Shown: positions 27,521 to 37,709, numbered from the stretch's first letter. The stretch: DNA of 64,000 nt from [Clostridium] aminophilum DSM 10710 (GCF_000711825.1 NZ_JONJ01000009.1:1-64000); one strand, 5' to 3'. Notes: generated from the letters alone by a model not told the origin. Numbers and translations: made by a program.

Positions 27521-28906
27521 TCAATGATTCGCAGATTTCTTAATTAAACTATTATGAAGCCAGTTTTTTCCCATGTTCCAATCTCGTTTAATCACAAATG
27601 GTATTGACATAAGCATGTAAATATTAAAAGCAGCTGTATCTAAAATCAGTGACTGGTTATAGAAAGTCAAGAAAACGACTAATATACATACAACTTCAGT
27701 AAGAACAAAATACTTCTGATACCGGGTTGGTATATTATTTTTTTCTTTTCTCGAAAAAATAAAAATGAAAACAACTAATGCATAATAAAGACCCAATCCA
27801 ACGATACCTATATTGGTAATTTCAAGTGATGAGAAAAAATAGTGATATCCTAATATACTATACTGTTTATTAAATCCACTTGATAAAAAATCTGTACTGA
27901 CATTATCGGCATAGCCTAACCCTAAGCCAAACATTTTTTTGAAAGGATCCGTCAAAAAATTATTTAACATAAATGGAATCGCAGTAGTTCTATTCAGCAA
28001 ATGTTGTCCATAAGTTGAGCCGTCTGCTCCTGCATATGAAAGCATCGCCGCCATAGAATAGATAGTGTTCTTATGGCCAAAGTATCTGGAGTACAATGCA
28101 AAACCGATAGCCACAAGAGCAACTGCCGTAACTACAAGCAATATTTTTTTTGTCGTGAATCTGGTGAGCATTACACACCAAAATGCAATTAGGATAAATT
28201 CAAAATAAAAAGCTTTCATTTCGCCAATTGCTGCCATGAATAAACACAACAAAATGGGAATACTCATTCTTAACAGGCTGATTTCTTTATATACGTACTT
28301 TATTAATGTGTAAGCACATACAATACACATGAGCACATTCAGTCCCGCTGTACCACCTGCTACAGTTTTACCTGTGCTATACAACCCTGTTACTGAATCA
28401 AATCCATATCCAAGAAGGTACTCAAATACACAAGCCACAAAATTGACATACAGGAAGATTTCCAAAGACCTAACCATTTTTTTAATGGTTTCCACTTTGG
28501 CAAACCTAATACACGCTATAAAAAAAATAAAAAACCTAAAAAAAGTTCTAAAGCCCCATAAGAAAACGAAGGGATTATACAAATGTATAAAATAGCCAAT
28601 CAATGTTTCGATAAATAGTAATGCAGTAATTCGCTTTATCCAATTCAAGCCTTCTATGTTTATGTTACTTCTTCTTTCATCTTTAAACAGCATTACCATC
28701 AACGCAATCCAAGCTATATCACTCACATATGCAATTGACTCCGGAGCATCTATGATATGTATAAAAGACTTATATATACAATTAAATATTATCAAGAAGG
28801 AAATCCAAAAAGTTGGTTTGCAATAAAATTTCCTTGATATTCTCGTGTCAAATATATTATGTTTACGCAACCTGCGAACTCGTCCTTCTGCTGTAGGTAT
28901 CATCAA
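27521..28906 (-). CDS. Wzy-like polysaccharide polymerase
   Basis: This 461-aa, very hydrophobic protein has about 11-12 predicted membrane helices and a larger outside loop around residues 300-370 (AGADGSTYGQHLLNRTTAIP, FGLGLGYADNVSTDF). That arrangement is typical of O-antigen/EPS polymerases, whose primary sequences diverge widely. It is the only gene in the locus with this profile, which supports the assignment. It would join repeat units on the outer face of the membrane. Confidence 0.82.
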   Translation of the reverse strand: MMIPTAEGRVRRLRKHNIFDTRISRKFYCKPTFWISFLIIFNCIYKSFIHIIDAPESIAYVSDIAWIALMVMLFKDERRSNINIEGLNWIKRITALLFIETLIGYFIHLYNPFVFLWGFRTFFRFFIFFIACIRFAKVETIKKMVRSLEIFLYVNFVACVFEYLLGYGFDSVTGLYSTGKTVAGGTAGLNVLMCIVCAYTLIKYVYKEISLLRMSIPILLCLFMAAIGEMKAFYFEFILIAFWCVMLTRFTTKKILLVVTAVALVAIGFALYSRYFGHKNTIYSMAAMLSYAGADGSTYGQHLLNRTTAIPFMLNNFLTDPFKKMFGLGLGYADNVSTDFLSSGFNKQYSILGYHYFFSSLEITNIGIVGLGLYYALVVFIFIFSRKEKNNIPTRYQKYFVLTEVVCILVVFLTFYNQSLILDTAAFNIYMLMSIPFVIKRDWNMGKNWLHNSLIKKSANH

Positions 28907-28995
28907 AAAATCTCTCTTTCAACGAACTGAAATCTGGCTTTAAATATGAATTTTTATTTAACCTGTAATGACTTATCTATATACACTTTTTACAC

Positions 28996-30213
28996 TCACT
29001 TGTTTAAGTCTGACACATTTTTTAGGTAATTTCGCATCTTTTTTCTGCGCAGATATTTAAAGATCATCGCTTTAAATGGCAACCTATTAATAAGCGGTCT
29101 TATTACTCCAGCAATTTCGCCTTTCAATCTCCTTGGTTCCCATTTGGTTACAAGCGAATAATAATCCATATCTATCGAATCTTTGAAAAAAAACGCTCTC
29201 ATCACCGGCCGTATTATCTGCTTTTGGGGTCCACCAACAATATTGGTATTATTCTCTTGAATAACCTTTATGTTGGCTCTTCCTTCTATCTCTTTCAGCA
29301 AGTACTTCCCTTTATCTGTATGTGCCCATAGTTTCGTAGTCCCTTTATCGTCATCCATTGCTTTATTGACAGAAGCTATTTCATTAAAGTCACCAATTGT
29401 AAAATCACTGACTCTTGGAACTTCTCTGAACACACATTCATAGCAAGATGGTCTAACATTTAAATGTCTAAAGAAAAGATTTGCATGAACACGACTATCA
29501 TACTTTTGATCCATTTCTTTACCATTGCTAAAGAATACTCTTACATTCGGAGTTGAATATCCATAATGTTTGTTTCTAAACTGAACGTTTGTTACTTGAG
29601 TCTTATATTTCTTGTTTAAGTACTTAATCCACTCAGCAAACAATTTAGGAGACGATACACCTAAACATAACAAGTCTATTGTGTAAAGATTATCTATATG
29701 TCCAACCACATTTTTTAGGCCATAAACCTGACATGGAGTTCCAACAAATAAAACTACCTTTCCTTGGGCAACTAATTCTTTGATCTTGCGAAAAGTATCG
29801 TTTAGGTCGCTTTGAACATATTTTGATCCCCGTAACTCAGAAAGAGCCTTTGTATTGTCGCAGAGTTTATGACAAACAATCATATTATCATATCCTACAG
29901 CAGACACTACTCCCCCCTGTTGTAAAATATAATCCGCAATCCAAGAGAATGCTCCTCCGGCTGTACTTATCTGACGTTTTTTTTCATCCTTATACTGTAC
30001 AGCAACATAGAGGCTTTCTTTCTTCTCAGATCCCCCAATATTTTGTATCGGACAGACTCTATCACAAGCATTGCATCCAGTACACTGATCTGTGTCTACC
30101 ACGGGATACAGAAACCCTTCTTCGTCCGGTTTCATATCTATACATTTTTTCGGGCAAATACTGTAACATGCGGTACATCCACAGCACTTATCTTTATTAA
30201 CTATCTCTATCAT
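28996..30213 (-). CDS. F420-hydrogenase-beta-like oxidoreductase with two 4Fe-4S clusters
   Basis: In this 405-aa protein the N-terminal domain has CCGCTACYSICPKKCI and CTGCNACDRVCP (about residues 9-55). The FrhB-type domain follows with STAGGAFSWIADYILQQGGV, LRGSKYVQSDLNDTFRKI, FVGTPCQVYGLK, CLGVSSPKLF and RPSCYECVFREVPRVSDFTI. The fold binds FAD, with electrons entering through the Fe-S clusters. Such proteins recur in Firmicute and Bacteroides capsule loci next to pyruvyl-transferase-family genes; the substrate is unknown. It shares its domain plan with the split version at 17363/22798. Confidence 0.88.
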   Translation of the reverse strand: MIEIVNKDKCCGCTACYSICPKKCIDMKPDEEGFLYPVVDTDQCTGCNACDRVCPIQNIGGSEKKESLYVAVQYKDEKKRQISTAGGAFSWIADYILQQGGVVSAVGYDNMIVCHKLCDNTKALSELRGSKYVQSDLNDTFRKIKELVAQGKVVLFVGTPCQVYGLKNVVGHIDNLYTIDLLCLGVSSPKLFAEWIKYLNKKYKTQVTNVQFRNKHYGYSTPNVRVFFSNGKEMDQKYDSRVHANLFFRHLNVRPSCYECVFREVPRVSDFTIGDFNEIASVNKAMDDDKGTTKLWAHTDKGKYLLKEIEGRANIKVIQENNTNIVGGPQKQIIRPVMRAFFFKDSIDMDYYSLVTKWEPRRLKGEIAGVIRPLINRLPFKAMIFKYLRRKKMRNYLKNVSDLNK

Positions 30214-30305
30214 TGTTTACGTCTTTTCAATAATTTCAAAACATCCTTTTCAACTGAAACAATGCTTCTGTTCAAGCGAAATAAAAATTCTTTTGCACTG
30301 CCATA

Positions 30306-30905
30306 TCAGTTGACTTTATGCTTTTCATCAAACTCTTGCCATGCTTTTTCGATTTTCTCCGCTTTATTTAATGAACAATACTTTTTTGTGTACTCATCTC
30401 GAGTCCGTTTAAAATCATCAAAAGAACCTATTACCTTGGCTGGTACTCCGCCCACAATTGTTCCCGGCGGTACATCACGATTTACAAGACTGCCTGCTGC
30501 AACAATTGCATTCGGTCCTATTGATACGTTAGGCAAAACTCTTGTGCCTGCTCCGATAAACACATTTTCATGTACTTCTATACACCCTATATATTCCGTA
30601 TTTTCACGCTTACCAGCCATTCCATCAAAAACCCAATGAATAATATCATGCATCGTAAATTCTACATTTGCTGCAATTGCCACGTTATCGTGAATTTTTA
30701 GTCTATTACCATCTGTCGGATATTTTCTTGGCTGCCAATGTACATGCTCACCAAGAAGAGCCAGTTTTCCTTTTTTTCTAAGCCATTTTACACGTTGCTG
30801 TGCAGTAGGAATTAAAAAAAACCATGCTCTTTCTAACACTTCTAATTTCGCTTTTCGCATATACGATTTGCTAACTGATAGCGACAGATCTGAATAATTA
30901 TTCAC
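30306..30905 (-). CDS. Hexapeptide-repeat acetyltransferase
   Basis: An AGGAGA sits 6 bases before a GTG at 30905, so that start (199 aa) is preferred over an ATG at 30926 that overlaps the upstream stop. The left-handed beta-helix signature is clear in the second half: [40 protein letters not shown] and [16 protein letters not shown]. The catalytic His of the maltose/galactoside O-acetyltransferase group is probably in [11 protein letters not shown]. It would O-acetylate a sugar of the repeat unit with acetyl-CoA. Confidence 0.88.
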   Translation of the reverse strand: MNNYSDLSLSVSKSYMRKAKLEVLERAWFFLIPTAQQRVKWLRKKGKLALLGEHVHWQPRKYPTDGNRLKIHDNVAIAANVEFTMHDIIHWVFDGMAGKRENTEYIGCIEVHENVFIGAGTRVLPNVSIGPNAIVAAGSLVNRDVPPGTIVGGVPAKVIGSFDDFKRTRDEYTKKYCSLNKAEKIEKAWQEFDEKHKVN

Positions 30906-30922
30906 CTTTTCTCTCCTACATT

Positions 30923-32089
30923 TCATTTATCAATTCTAGTAGTTTCCAATGCGGTACGCAGATATTCAATCGATTCGTTTCTCAAAATATTCACCCTATT
31001 CTCCACTCTCGAATAATCAATTAGTCCTTGAACCGCCATCACATCTCCGTCATATCGTCTATTGCTTAACCCTAACAATGTACACAGACTATCAATTCTA
31101 CTGTTACGAGAATTTACCCCTGCATGAAATCTGTTAAATGTCAAAAACCTCTTATGATGAAGAATACTAAAAACTGAACCATGGAAGGAATCTGTTAAAA
31201 TGAACTCAGCATGTCTTATCAAATTGACAAAATCTGCTGCATCCATGTCAAACATCTGAATATCTCCGAATTTTAGATCCCTTTCAATGAAATTGTCCAG
31301 AAATGGACATGTCACTAACTTCAAACCGGTTTTGTTCTTAAATTCCTCTGCGGCCTTTCTATGGTCTTCATTTGTTCCCAAAAAATAGCAAAATACATAA
31401 GGCTCCTCAACCACTCGACGGTCCGGAATCATTTTGCCCCATCCATCGGCATCGAACAGAAGTGTTGGATCGCAAACCACCTGAGTAGTTTTCCCTATCA
31501 AGTCCTTAATGATTTTCTGACCAGCAAGTTCTCTCGTACTCAATGCCTGAAATCTCTTCAAAAACTTAGTAAAACCTGTTCTATATCTAGATGGAATATC
31601 ACTAACACCAAAACTTGTTGCATATGCAATTTTCGGCTTATTATCAGGTGCAAATTCAAGCGTATAAAAATGACTTCCCAGGTTGTGAGGCAACCAGAGC
31701 TGATCGCTTCCACAAAGGAATAAATTATAGTTCCTTGCTGTTTCTTTTACTAATGTTTCCCACCCATTATAAGGTTTCGAAAGATTCGTAAAGTATTCTT
31801 TTACAAAGCCATCAAACCGTTCATTTCTCATGGTCACATTTTTATATACCTCAGGATATCTTTTAATAACCTTTTTCTTTTTCTTTGCTGCCAGCTTGAC
31901 TTTTATGAATGATACATCCATTAATCGTGGAATGGTTTGCAGAATAAAACGAGGGGTGAGCTTCTTCTTGTATCGGATAATTTCTGAATCATATCCCAGT
32001 TCTTCAACCATCTTCACTGTGGCTAAAACCTGTAACTGACTGCCAAAGTTTTTTGTGTCATAGCATACCGCTAATCCCACTTTATCCAT
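30923..32089 (-). CDS. Polysaccharide pyruvyl transferase family protein (second copy)
   Basis: The ATG at 32089 ([19 protein letters not shown]) has GGGGG at the right spacing and is preferred over an in-frame ATG at 32101, giving 388 aa. Family motifs are [36 protein letters not shown] and the C-terminal [20 protein letters not shown]. Its partners here are an acetyltransferase and the Fe-S F420-beta-like protein. Having two diverged members in one locus suggests two different acidic or redox modifications of the repeat unit. Confidence 0.9.
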   Translation of the reverse strand: MDKVGLAVCYDTKNFGSQLQVLATVKMVEELGYDSEIIRYKKKLTPRFILQTIPRLMDVSFIKVKLAAKKKKKVIKRYPEVYKNVTMRNERFDGFVKEYFTNLSKPYNGWETLVKETARNYNLFLCGSDQLWLPHNLGSHFYTLEFAPDNKPKIAYATSFGVSDIPSRYRTGFTKFLKRFQALSTRELAGQKIIKDLIGKTTQVVCDPTLLFDADGWGKMIPDRRVVEEPYVFCYFLGTNEDHRKAAEEFKNKTGLKLVTCPFLDNFIERDLKFGDIQMFDMDAADFVNLIRHAEFILTDSFHGSVFSILHHKRFLTFNRFHAGVNSRNSRIDSLCTLLGLSNRRYDGDVMAVQGLIDYSRVENRVNILRNESIEYLRTALETTRIDK

Positions 32090-32133
32090 TAGTACCCCCA
32101 TTGATCAAATCTTATATTTCAATCCCATTGCTC

Positions 32134-33183
32134 TTATAATACCCCTATTTCTTTTAGCAATCCTTCTGTTATAACATTATCTACATTGAATCTGTCTGCT
32201 TCCTTCTGGCATTTCTTACTCATTTCCTGAAGATCGTATTTCCCTTCAATACATTCCTGAATCTTGTTTTTAAGTGCCATCACATCATGCACAGGAATAA
32301 ACAATGCTGTTTCCTCTTCTTGTAAAAAAGCCTTATTGTGTGCCCAGTCCGTAGCAATCATAGGCACCCCAGCTATGAATGCATCAATGAATACACCTGC
32401 GAGGCCTTCACTTATCCAATATGTAGGGAACAACATTGCATCATAGGCAGCTAATTGATCATAACCTTCTTTTATCCTAAGATTCAGAAAACCCTTGTAA
32501 TTAACATTTTCCAACATGCTAATTTTTCTAAAAAAAACATCTTTATATTCATTTTTAACCTTGCCATAGAAATCAATTATGTACTTATCCGCAAAGCCCT
32601 CTTCATTCAAAATTCCAGCAGCTTCAAAAATATAATCGCATCCTTTTTCCGGCATGATTCGACTTAAAAAAACTAACCGAAGTGGTTTAGTGGTAGCAGG
32701 ATACTTTTCGTTCAGCGCTGGATAATACTCTATTGGTTTAAAATTCGGCACTTCTTTCACACCGGTCACGCCACACGCTTCAAGCTGCTCTACCATCAGT
32801 CTGCTTTCAACTAATGTGTGCTTCATATAATTGACCGTCTCAGCTTTAAAATCATTATTTTGAACTTTTTGCCCAAAATTACCGCCAATTACCCAATGAA
32901 CGGAGTTACCCCTCCATCCAATCGTTTTCATAAGTTTCATCAACGGATAGACATTTTTTGCAGAAGTGGAAAGAATTAGTGTTGCATTTTTTTTCGTAAG
33001 CATATTCCATGCTAACTGTATCAAAACCCAAGGATGTTTTCTCCAATTTTTAAAATCCATTTGCAGGCACTTAACTCCGAAGGTTTCAAGTTTGCTAATA
33101 CACAGCTGATTCTTCATCGTTTCGCCGCAATCAGCAGTCTTGCCTTTATTAATCCATCCTACATAAATCACTTCATTGCTCAT
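32134..33183 (-). CDS. Family 1/4 glycosyltransferase (GT-B)
   Basis: The ATG at 33183 (MSNEVIYVGWINKG) follows GGAGAGGATGAT. An upstream extension to 33246 reads into a pseudogene and was rejected. The 349-aa protein has the GT4 C-terminal Rossmann half: RLVFLSRIMPEKGCDYIFEA, DFYGKVKNEY, YDAMLFPTYWISEGLAGVFI and DAFIAGVPMIATDWAHN, containing the EX7E-type nucleotide-sugar site. It would add one sugar to the lipid-linked intermediate. Confidence 0.92.
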   Translation of the reverse strand: MSNEVIYVGWINKGKTADCGETMKNQLCISKLETFGVKCLQMDFKNWRKHPWVLIQLAWNMLTKKNATLILSTSAKNVYPLMKLMKTIGWRGNSVHWVIGGNFGQKVQNNDFKAETVNYMKHTLVESRLMVEQLEACGVTGVKEVPNFKPIEYYPALNEKYPATTKPLRLVFLSRIMPEKGCDYIFEAAGILNEEGFADKYIIDFYGKVKNEYKDVFFRKISMLENVNYKGFLNLRIKEGYDQLAAYDAMLFPTYWISEGLAGVFIDAFIAGVPMIATDWAHNKAFLQEEETALFIPVHDVMALKNKIQECIEGKYDLQEMSKKCQKEADRFNVDNVITEGLLKEIGVL

Positions 33184-33202
33184 ATCATCCTCTCCTCTGG
33201 TG

Positions 33203-33538
33203 CTACTTGCCGAAACCTTCACTGTTTGAGATAGTGATCTCACCAAAGACTACTTTCCCGTCAACAATAAAAAATCGGTTCTGGCATGCAGAAAATCCTC
33301 GGAAAGAATCCTTGCATACTTCAGGAGTTTATCCAGTGCTTCCGGCTTTTCAATTGCTACACCACTGTTCGGATATGCCATTTCATATCCTTTGATCAAA
33401 TTCCACTCGGTTAGGATACTTAAGATTGAGCTTATATCCACACTTCAATCTGAAGAGCAGCTTCAGTTCCAATTCCTTATTTACTTTATAAAGAATATTA
33501 AACGGTGTAAGAATCACACTCTTTAACAGATTGTCCAT
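33203..33538 (-). pseudogene. TupA-like ATP-grasp protein, internally deleted and frameshifted
   Basis: The 5' part starts with ATG at 33538 and reads MDNLLKSVILTPFNILYKVN, then LLFRLKCGYKLNLKYPN, the opening of TupA-like ATP-grasp proteins. After a large internal deletion the 3' part, in other frames, reads KPEALDKLLKYARILSEDF, HARTDF, then VDGKVVFGEITISN and SEGFGK. This is the family's C-terminal LSKDF..RVDFY..G.IYFGELT pattern. A frameshift sits in the run of T in the GATTTTTTATTG stretch. Intact members are about 290 aa and add amino-acid or sugar groups to wall polymers. Confidence 0.78.
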
Positions 33539-33544
33539 CCGAGT

Positions 33545-34021
33545 TTACCCCTCAATAAAACTCTCAATACTGTCAATAATCTTCTTCGTGTTACTCTGGT
33601 ATGCGTCAAATTCATGTTCCTTCACGAACTTCAAACCGCCTTCCAGTCCCGCTGCATCATTCAGTCCACAGATCAGGTTCTGTCCTTTGAACTGTTCGAT
33701 CAGCTGAATCTGATGATCATCAACGTGTTCGCCGTACTTTGCAAGTCTTGGAACAGCAATAACCTTTTTTCCCTTCTTAACTGCACCGATGATTGCACCG
33801 GTACCCCCATGTGTAATCAGAATGTCACACTTGCCTTCCTGTGCATCGAACTCTTCTCTGTCCAGGAACTGCTTATATTCAAAATATTTCGGCTTATAAT
33901 CGCTATATCCGGTCTGAGCAAACACCTCATCCTCAATAACGCCTTTTTCAATCAACTCATCCACGGCCTGGAGGAGTCTATTAAACTGAAACTTCTGAGA
34001 TCCCAATGTAATAAAGATCAT
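33545..34021 (-). CDS. PssE/Alg13-like glycosyltransferase subunit
   Basis: The start at 34021 (MIFITLGSQKFQFNRLLQAV) has GGAGGGG 5 bases upstream, giving 158 aa. The product is the C-terminal half of a GT28 (MurG-like) enzyme with FAQTGYSDY and the donor-binding DILITHGGTGAIIGAVKKGK. It works as a heterodimer with the membrane-anchoring PssD/Alg14-like protein encoded 12 bases upstream. Together they add the second sugar, often glucuronate or galactose, to the undecaprenyl-linked primer. The neighbouring Ugd supports glucuronate as donor (inference). Confidence 0.93.
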   Translation of the reverse strand: MIFITLGSQKFQFNRLLQAVDELIEKGVIEDEVFAQTGYSDYKPKYFEYKQFLDREEFDAQEGKCDILITHGGTGAIIGAVKKGKKVIAVPRLAKYGEHVDDHQIQLIEQFKGQNLICGLNDAAGLEGGLKFVKEHEFDAYQSNTKKIIDSIESFIEG

Positions 34022-34033
34022 CTTCCCCTCCAA

Positions 34034-34495
34034 TCAGTAGATACCTCCAAGATAGATCGCCTTCGGAAAAATCTTCTTCATCTCCGGCCACTGAACATAG
34101 AACTGATCAGCGTACTTGTATAACAGCTTTCCGGTAAGAGTTGCCGATGTCACTTTAGCAAAGGACTCTATGTAAATGAGCTTCTTTCCGTGAAGTTTTG
34201 CAATCAGACACATCGGAATCGTGGCAAGAACACCGGTGGAAATGACCACGTTTGGCTTCTCTTTTCTAAAAATCCTCAAAGATATGAATGTATTCGCAAT
34301 CATTCTTGGAATGAAGGTCTTTTCTTTACGATTGACCTGCTTCAGGTAATACATTTTTTGTCCTTTGACGTTTGCTTTATATGAAGTTTCCTCCGTGATC
34401 ACAAAGCTATCGTATTTCTCCATCAATGGTCTCAGCATCACCAACTGTTCAAAATGACCACCGGAGGATGAAGCAAAACAAATTTTCTTTTCCAT
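34034..34495 (-). CDS. PssD/Alg14-like glycosyltransferase subunit
   Basis: The start at 34495 (MEKKICFASSSGGHFEQLVM) is chosen because the family begins at this SSGGH motif. An upstream extension to 34564 adds unrelated residues. The 153-aa protein has MVISTGV-type VVISTGVLATIPM, IYIESFAKV and a membrane-associating helix; it ends YVQWPEMKKIFPKAIYLGGI. It anchors the PssE partner to the membrane. Confidence 0.93.
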   Translation of the reverse strand: MEKKICFASSSGGHFEQLVMLRPLMEKYDSFVITEETSYKANVKGQKMYYLKQVNRKEKTFIPRMIANTFISLRIFRKEKPNVVISTGVLATIPMCLIAKLHGKKLIYIESFAKVTSATLTGKLLYKYADQFYVQWPEMKKIFPKAIYLGGIY

Positions 34496-34646
34496 ATAGT
34501 TTCGTCTCCGCTCCACCAAAACACCTGCACCATTCAAAACCATGGCAGAATCTTTTTTCAACAAAAAAAACCTCGCTAATCGGATAAATAAACCGGTTAA
34601 TTCAGGTTGTCAGATTTGCTTCTCCTTATTTCTGTAGATTTAAAAT

Positions 34647-34692
34647 GTCAAAGTGCCCTAAATGAGACTTGCATCTCACAAGGGCCTTTGAC
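34647..34692 (-). terminator. Long hairpin between ugd and the PssD gene
   Basis: On the minus strand GTCAAAG..GCCCT..TGAGA pairs with TCTCA..AGGGC..CTTTGAC around a short loop, followed by ATTTTAAAT. It could end the upstream part of the operon or act as an attenuator, since the gene order suggests the downstream glycosyltransferases need the same transcript. Confidence 0.65.
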
Positions 34693-34762
34693 TTTCCTAC
34701 TGTTAAATTTCTCATCTGTTCCGGGTTGGGTCTACATAGAATCTTCAAGACACACCGTATAG

Positions 34763-35983
34763 TCAATCTCTCTTGAACAGGTCTCTCGTATAAATCTTAT
34801 CGGCTACGTCATCAAGCACCGAATCATATCGGTTCGCGATAATCACCTGACTCTGTCTCTTGAATTCTGCAATATCGTTGAGAACCTGGCTTCCATAAAA
34901 ACTGCTGCCATCTTCCAGCGCAGGCTCATATATAATTACGGTTGCGCCTTTTGCCTTAATCCTCTTCATGACACCCTGAATACTGCTCTGACGGAAGTTA
35001 TCGCTGTTGCTCTTCATCGTCAGCCGGTAAACGCCTATGACAACTTCCCGCTCACCTTTGTACGCTTCGCTGTAACTGTTCGCGCCGGCAATCTGCAGCA
35101 CTCTGTCCGCGATAAAGTCTTTCCTCGTCCTGTTCGACTCAACAATCGCATGGATGAGATTTTCCGGTACATCCTGATAATTTGCAAGAAGCTGTCTTGT
35201 ATCTTTCGGCAGGCAGTATCCGCCATACCCAAAGCTCGGATTGTTATAATAATCTCCAATGCGAGGGTCAAGGCTTACACCGCGGATGATGTCCTGTGTC
35301 TTCAATCCTTTCATCTCCGCATAGGTGTCAAGCTCGTTGAAGTAGCTGACACGCAAGGCAAGATAGGTGTTCGCAAAAAGTTTCACCGCTTCGGCTTCTG
35401 TGACACCCATCAACAGCACTTGCGGTTCATTGAGAGCAGCATCCTTCAGCAGTTGGGCGAACTGTTCCACCTTCTCTCCCCCGCCGCCGACGATAATGCG
35501 TGATGGGTAGAGGTTATCATAAAGTGCCTTCGATTCACGCAGGAATTCCGGGCTGAAAAAAATTCTGTCTGTGTTGTACTTCTTCCTGACGCTTTCCGTA
35601 TAACCAACCGGAATTGTGGATTTGATGATCATGGCTGCGGTGTCGCTGCTCTTAAGCACCAGCTCGATCACCGATTCTACCGCGCCGGTATCGAAGAAGT
35701 TCTTCTGAGGATCATAATTCGTCGGAGCAGCGATGATCACAAAGTCAGCGGATGCATATGCGGCTGCTCCGTCAACAGTAGCCGTTAAATGCAGTTTTCT
35801 CTCCCCGGACGCAGCCTCTGCAAAATACTTCTCGATGTATTCATCCTGGATTGGTGACTGCCATTTTCTGATCTTATCAATTTTCTCCGGCATAATATCC
35901 ACAGCAGTAACTGTGTTCTTCTGGCTTAACAGAACTGCCAATGATAGTCCAACATATCCCGTTCCTGCAACTGCAATATTCAT
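34763..35983 (-). CDS. ugd: UDP-glucose 6-dehydrogenase
   Basis: Ugd oxidises UDP-glucose to UDP-glucuronate with two NAD+ and is cytoplasmic. The 406-aa protein has the NAD-binding [15 protein letters not shown] at residues 7-21, [40 protein letters not shown] and the catalytic cysteine C257 in [15 protein letters not shown]. The size and motif order fit the short Ugd group of Gram-positive capsule loci. The product indicates that the polymer contains glucuronic acid or a derivative. The ribosome site is GGAG, 4 bases before the ATG. It is less AT-rich than the distal genes, like the CpsB-D block. Confidence 0.95.
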   Translation of the reverse strand: MNIAVAGTGYVGLSLAVLLSQKNTVTAVDIMPEKIDKIRKWQSPIQDEYIEKYFAEAASGERKLHLTATVDGAAAYASADFVIIAAPTNYDPQKNFFDTGAVESVIELVLKSSDTAAMIIKSTIPVGYTESVRKKYNTDRIFFSPEFLRESKALYDNLYPSRIIVGGGGEKVEQFAQLLKDAALNEPQVLLMGVTEAEAVKLFANTYLALRVSYFNELDTYAEMKGLKTQDIIRGVSLDPRIGDYYNNPSFGYGGYCLPKDTRQLLANYQDVPENLIHAIVESNRTRKDFIADRVLQIAGANSYSEAYKGEREVVIGVYRLTMKSNSDNFRQSSIQGVMKRIKAKGATVIIYEPALEDGSSFYGSQVLNDIAEFKRQSQVIIANRYDSVLDDVADKIYTRDLFKRD

Positions 35984-36104
35984 CGTTCTCCACTTCCAGC
36001 CTTACGGGCCGCTGTCCAACAACGAAAATTCACACTTTTCCAATATATCCACATTCAATCTCTCTTGTTTCAGAGCTTCTATCGGAATACTTCTGTCCAA
36101 AAAC

Positions 36105-36893
36105 TTATGCCTTCGGCTTGCTGTACTCCCCATAACCATATCCGTACTTTGAGTATTTCTTTCCGTACTTATGGTAGCTGTAGTAACTGTTGTAATAACC
36201 GCTCTTTGTCATATTGACCTTGTTAAGAATAACTCCCAGAAATCGGACGCCCGTACGGTCAAGCTGTTCCTTCGATTTCCGGAAAAGACGTCTTGTGGTT
36301 ACATCCGCTTCTACCACAAGCGCCGCTCCGTCCGCATAACGTGTAAGGATCGCTGCATCGATAACGGTTCCGATGGGGGCAGTGTCCATGATCACAATGT
36401 CGTAGTTCAGTTCTTTAATGAACCGGAACAATTTTTCGCACATCTCATCTTCAAAAAGCTCTGTGGGATTCGGTGAATAGGGACCTGCAAAGATCATATC
36501 CAGATTCGGCATCTTGGGATCGTTATAAAACCCGTCTTCCAGTGCCACCTGTCCCGTAAGCATCTGGGATAGTCCCACAATCTCCCCCCTGACCCGGTGC
36601 ACAGCAGCAAACTCTGATTTTCGGATATCGCAGTCAAGATACAGCGTATGTTTTCCCGACTCTGCGAAAACTCTGGCAAGCTCAAAGGATGTTGTGGTTT
36701 TTCCTTCGTTTGGTGAAGTGGATGTAATAAGAATATTCTTAACCTTCGATCCGGAGAACAACAGGTTGGTTCTTAAAGTTCTCATGGCTTCACTGAATCG
36801 GAAATCGTCATCCGGAGCCAGTTTCAAATTTACCGTTTTTTTATTGATGGTCATTAACGAAAGATCCTTACTTTTGTTTTTTTCTGTAAGCAT
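36105..36893 (-). CDS. CpsD/CapB-type tyrosine kinase
   Basis: The start at 36893 (MLTEKNKSKDLS) lies within the end of the Wzz gene, overlapping by 26 bases. The 262-aa BY-kinase has Walker A TSTSPNEGKTTTSFELA (about residues 58-74), Walker A' LYLDCDIRKSEF and Walker B DIVIMDTAPIGT. The C-terminal tyrosine cluster (SGYYNSYYSYHKYGKKYSKY...) holds the autophosphorylation sites. It is activated by the membrane partner encoded just upstream and reversed by the CpsB phosphatase; the cycle controls chain length and export. Confidence 0.95.
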   Translation of the reverse strand: MLTEKNKSKDLSLMTINKKTVNLKLAPDDDFRFSEAMRTLRTNLLFSGSKVKNILITSTSPNEGKTTTSFELARVFAESGKHTLYLDCDIRKSEFAAVHRVRGEIVGLSQMLTGQVALEDGFYNDPKMPNLDMIFAGPYSPNPTELFEDEMCEKLFRFIKELNYDIVIMDTAPIGTVIDAAILTRYADGAALVVEADVTTRRLFRKSKEQLDRTGVRFLGVILNKVNMTKSGYYNSYYSYHKYGKKYSKYGYGYGEYSKPKA

Positions 36894-37665
36894 AATTATA
36901 TTGTTCCGCCTTCCTGGCCGCCTCCGGGTCCCTTTCCGGGATTGCCGCAAGAACCGGAAGCTTGAAGTAATTCTCGATATCATCCTCCGTTCTTATGGTG
37001 TCATTTGCCATGGTTGAAATAACGATGAATCCGGCCGTGATCATGAAGAATACCGCCGCCATGATCACGGCATTTCTCCCGCTCTGAGGACCTGTCTTCT
37101 GGAGCGGAATCTCACCATATTCGATAATCTTCGGCGGATCCTGTTCCATGATGTCCGCGATATAGTCGGAAGCACATTCCGAAACCGCATCCGTAAGCAG
37201 CTTCGCTCTGGTTGGATCCGTATCCAGCACCGAGATATTTAAAACACGGGTATTCTGTGGATTCTCAAGAGTGATCTTACGTCTCAGATCAAGATAATTC
37301 ATGTCCTGGATATTCAGTTTCTTAATGGCATTTTCCATGACGGTTCTGGAGGTGACCAGAACCTTATAATCAGCGGTAAGCTGGGAACCGATCTGAAGGT
37401 CCGTCAGGGACGTAATGGTGGTTTCCTTCGTCATAACATAGATAATGGAAGTGCTGGTATAAGTTGGCGTCAGCACGAACCTGGAAATCGAATATCCGAT
37501 TCCGCCTCCCAGCACCAGCGCCAGGATAAGAATCAGAACCCTTTTCTTCAGCTCAAAAAATATCTGACCGAAATCAATCTCATCATCTTGATCGTCGTCC
37601 AGAGTATTGATGGTAAATAAGTTGTCTGGTGGAAATAAATTGTTATTGTTATTAGTATCTGGCAT
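36868..37665 (-). CDS. Wzz/CpsC-type polysaccharide co-polymerase
   Basis: This 265-aa protein has an Asn/Asp-rich cytoplasmic N-terminus and membrane helix 1 at about 43-60 (LILALVLGGGIGYSISRF). An external domain of about 120 residues includes the NTRVLNISVLDTDPTRAKLL block. Helix 2 (AVIMAAVFFMITAGFIVIS) is preceded by the Pro/Gly-rich PLQKTGPQSGR. A short cytoplasmic tail follows. This is the Gram-positive arrangement in which the activating membrane protein and the kinase are separate genes. Confidence 0.92.
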   Translation of the reverse strand: MPDTNNNNNLFPPDNLFTINTLDDDQDDEIDFGQIFFELKKRVLILILALVLGGGIGYSISRFVLTPTYTSTSIIYVMTKETTITSLTDLQIGSQLTADYKVLVTSRTVMENAIKKLNIQDMNYLDLRRKITLENPQNTRVLNISVLDTDPTRAKLLTDAVSECASDYIADIMEQDPPKIIEYGEIPLQKTGPQSGRNAVIMAAVFFMITAGFIVISTMANDTIRTEDDIENYFKLPVLAAIPERDPEAARKAEQYNYAYRKKQK

Positions 37666-37709
37666 AGGTTCCTCACAATTGTCAGGGTGTAAGGGGCATG
37701 AAAGATTGT

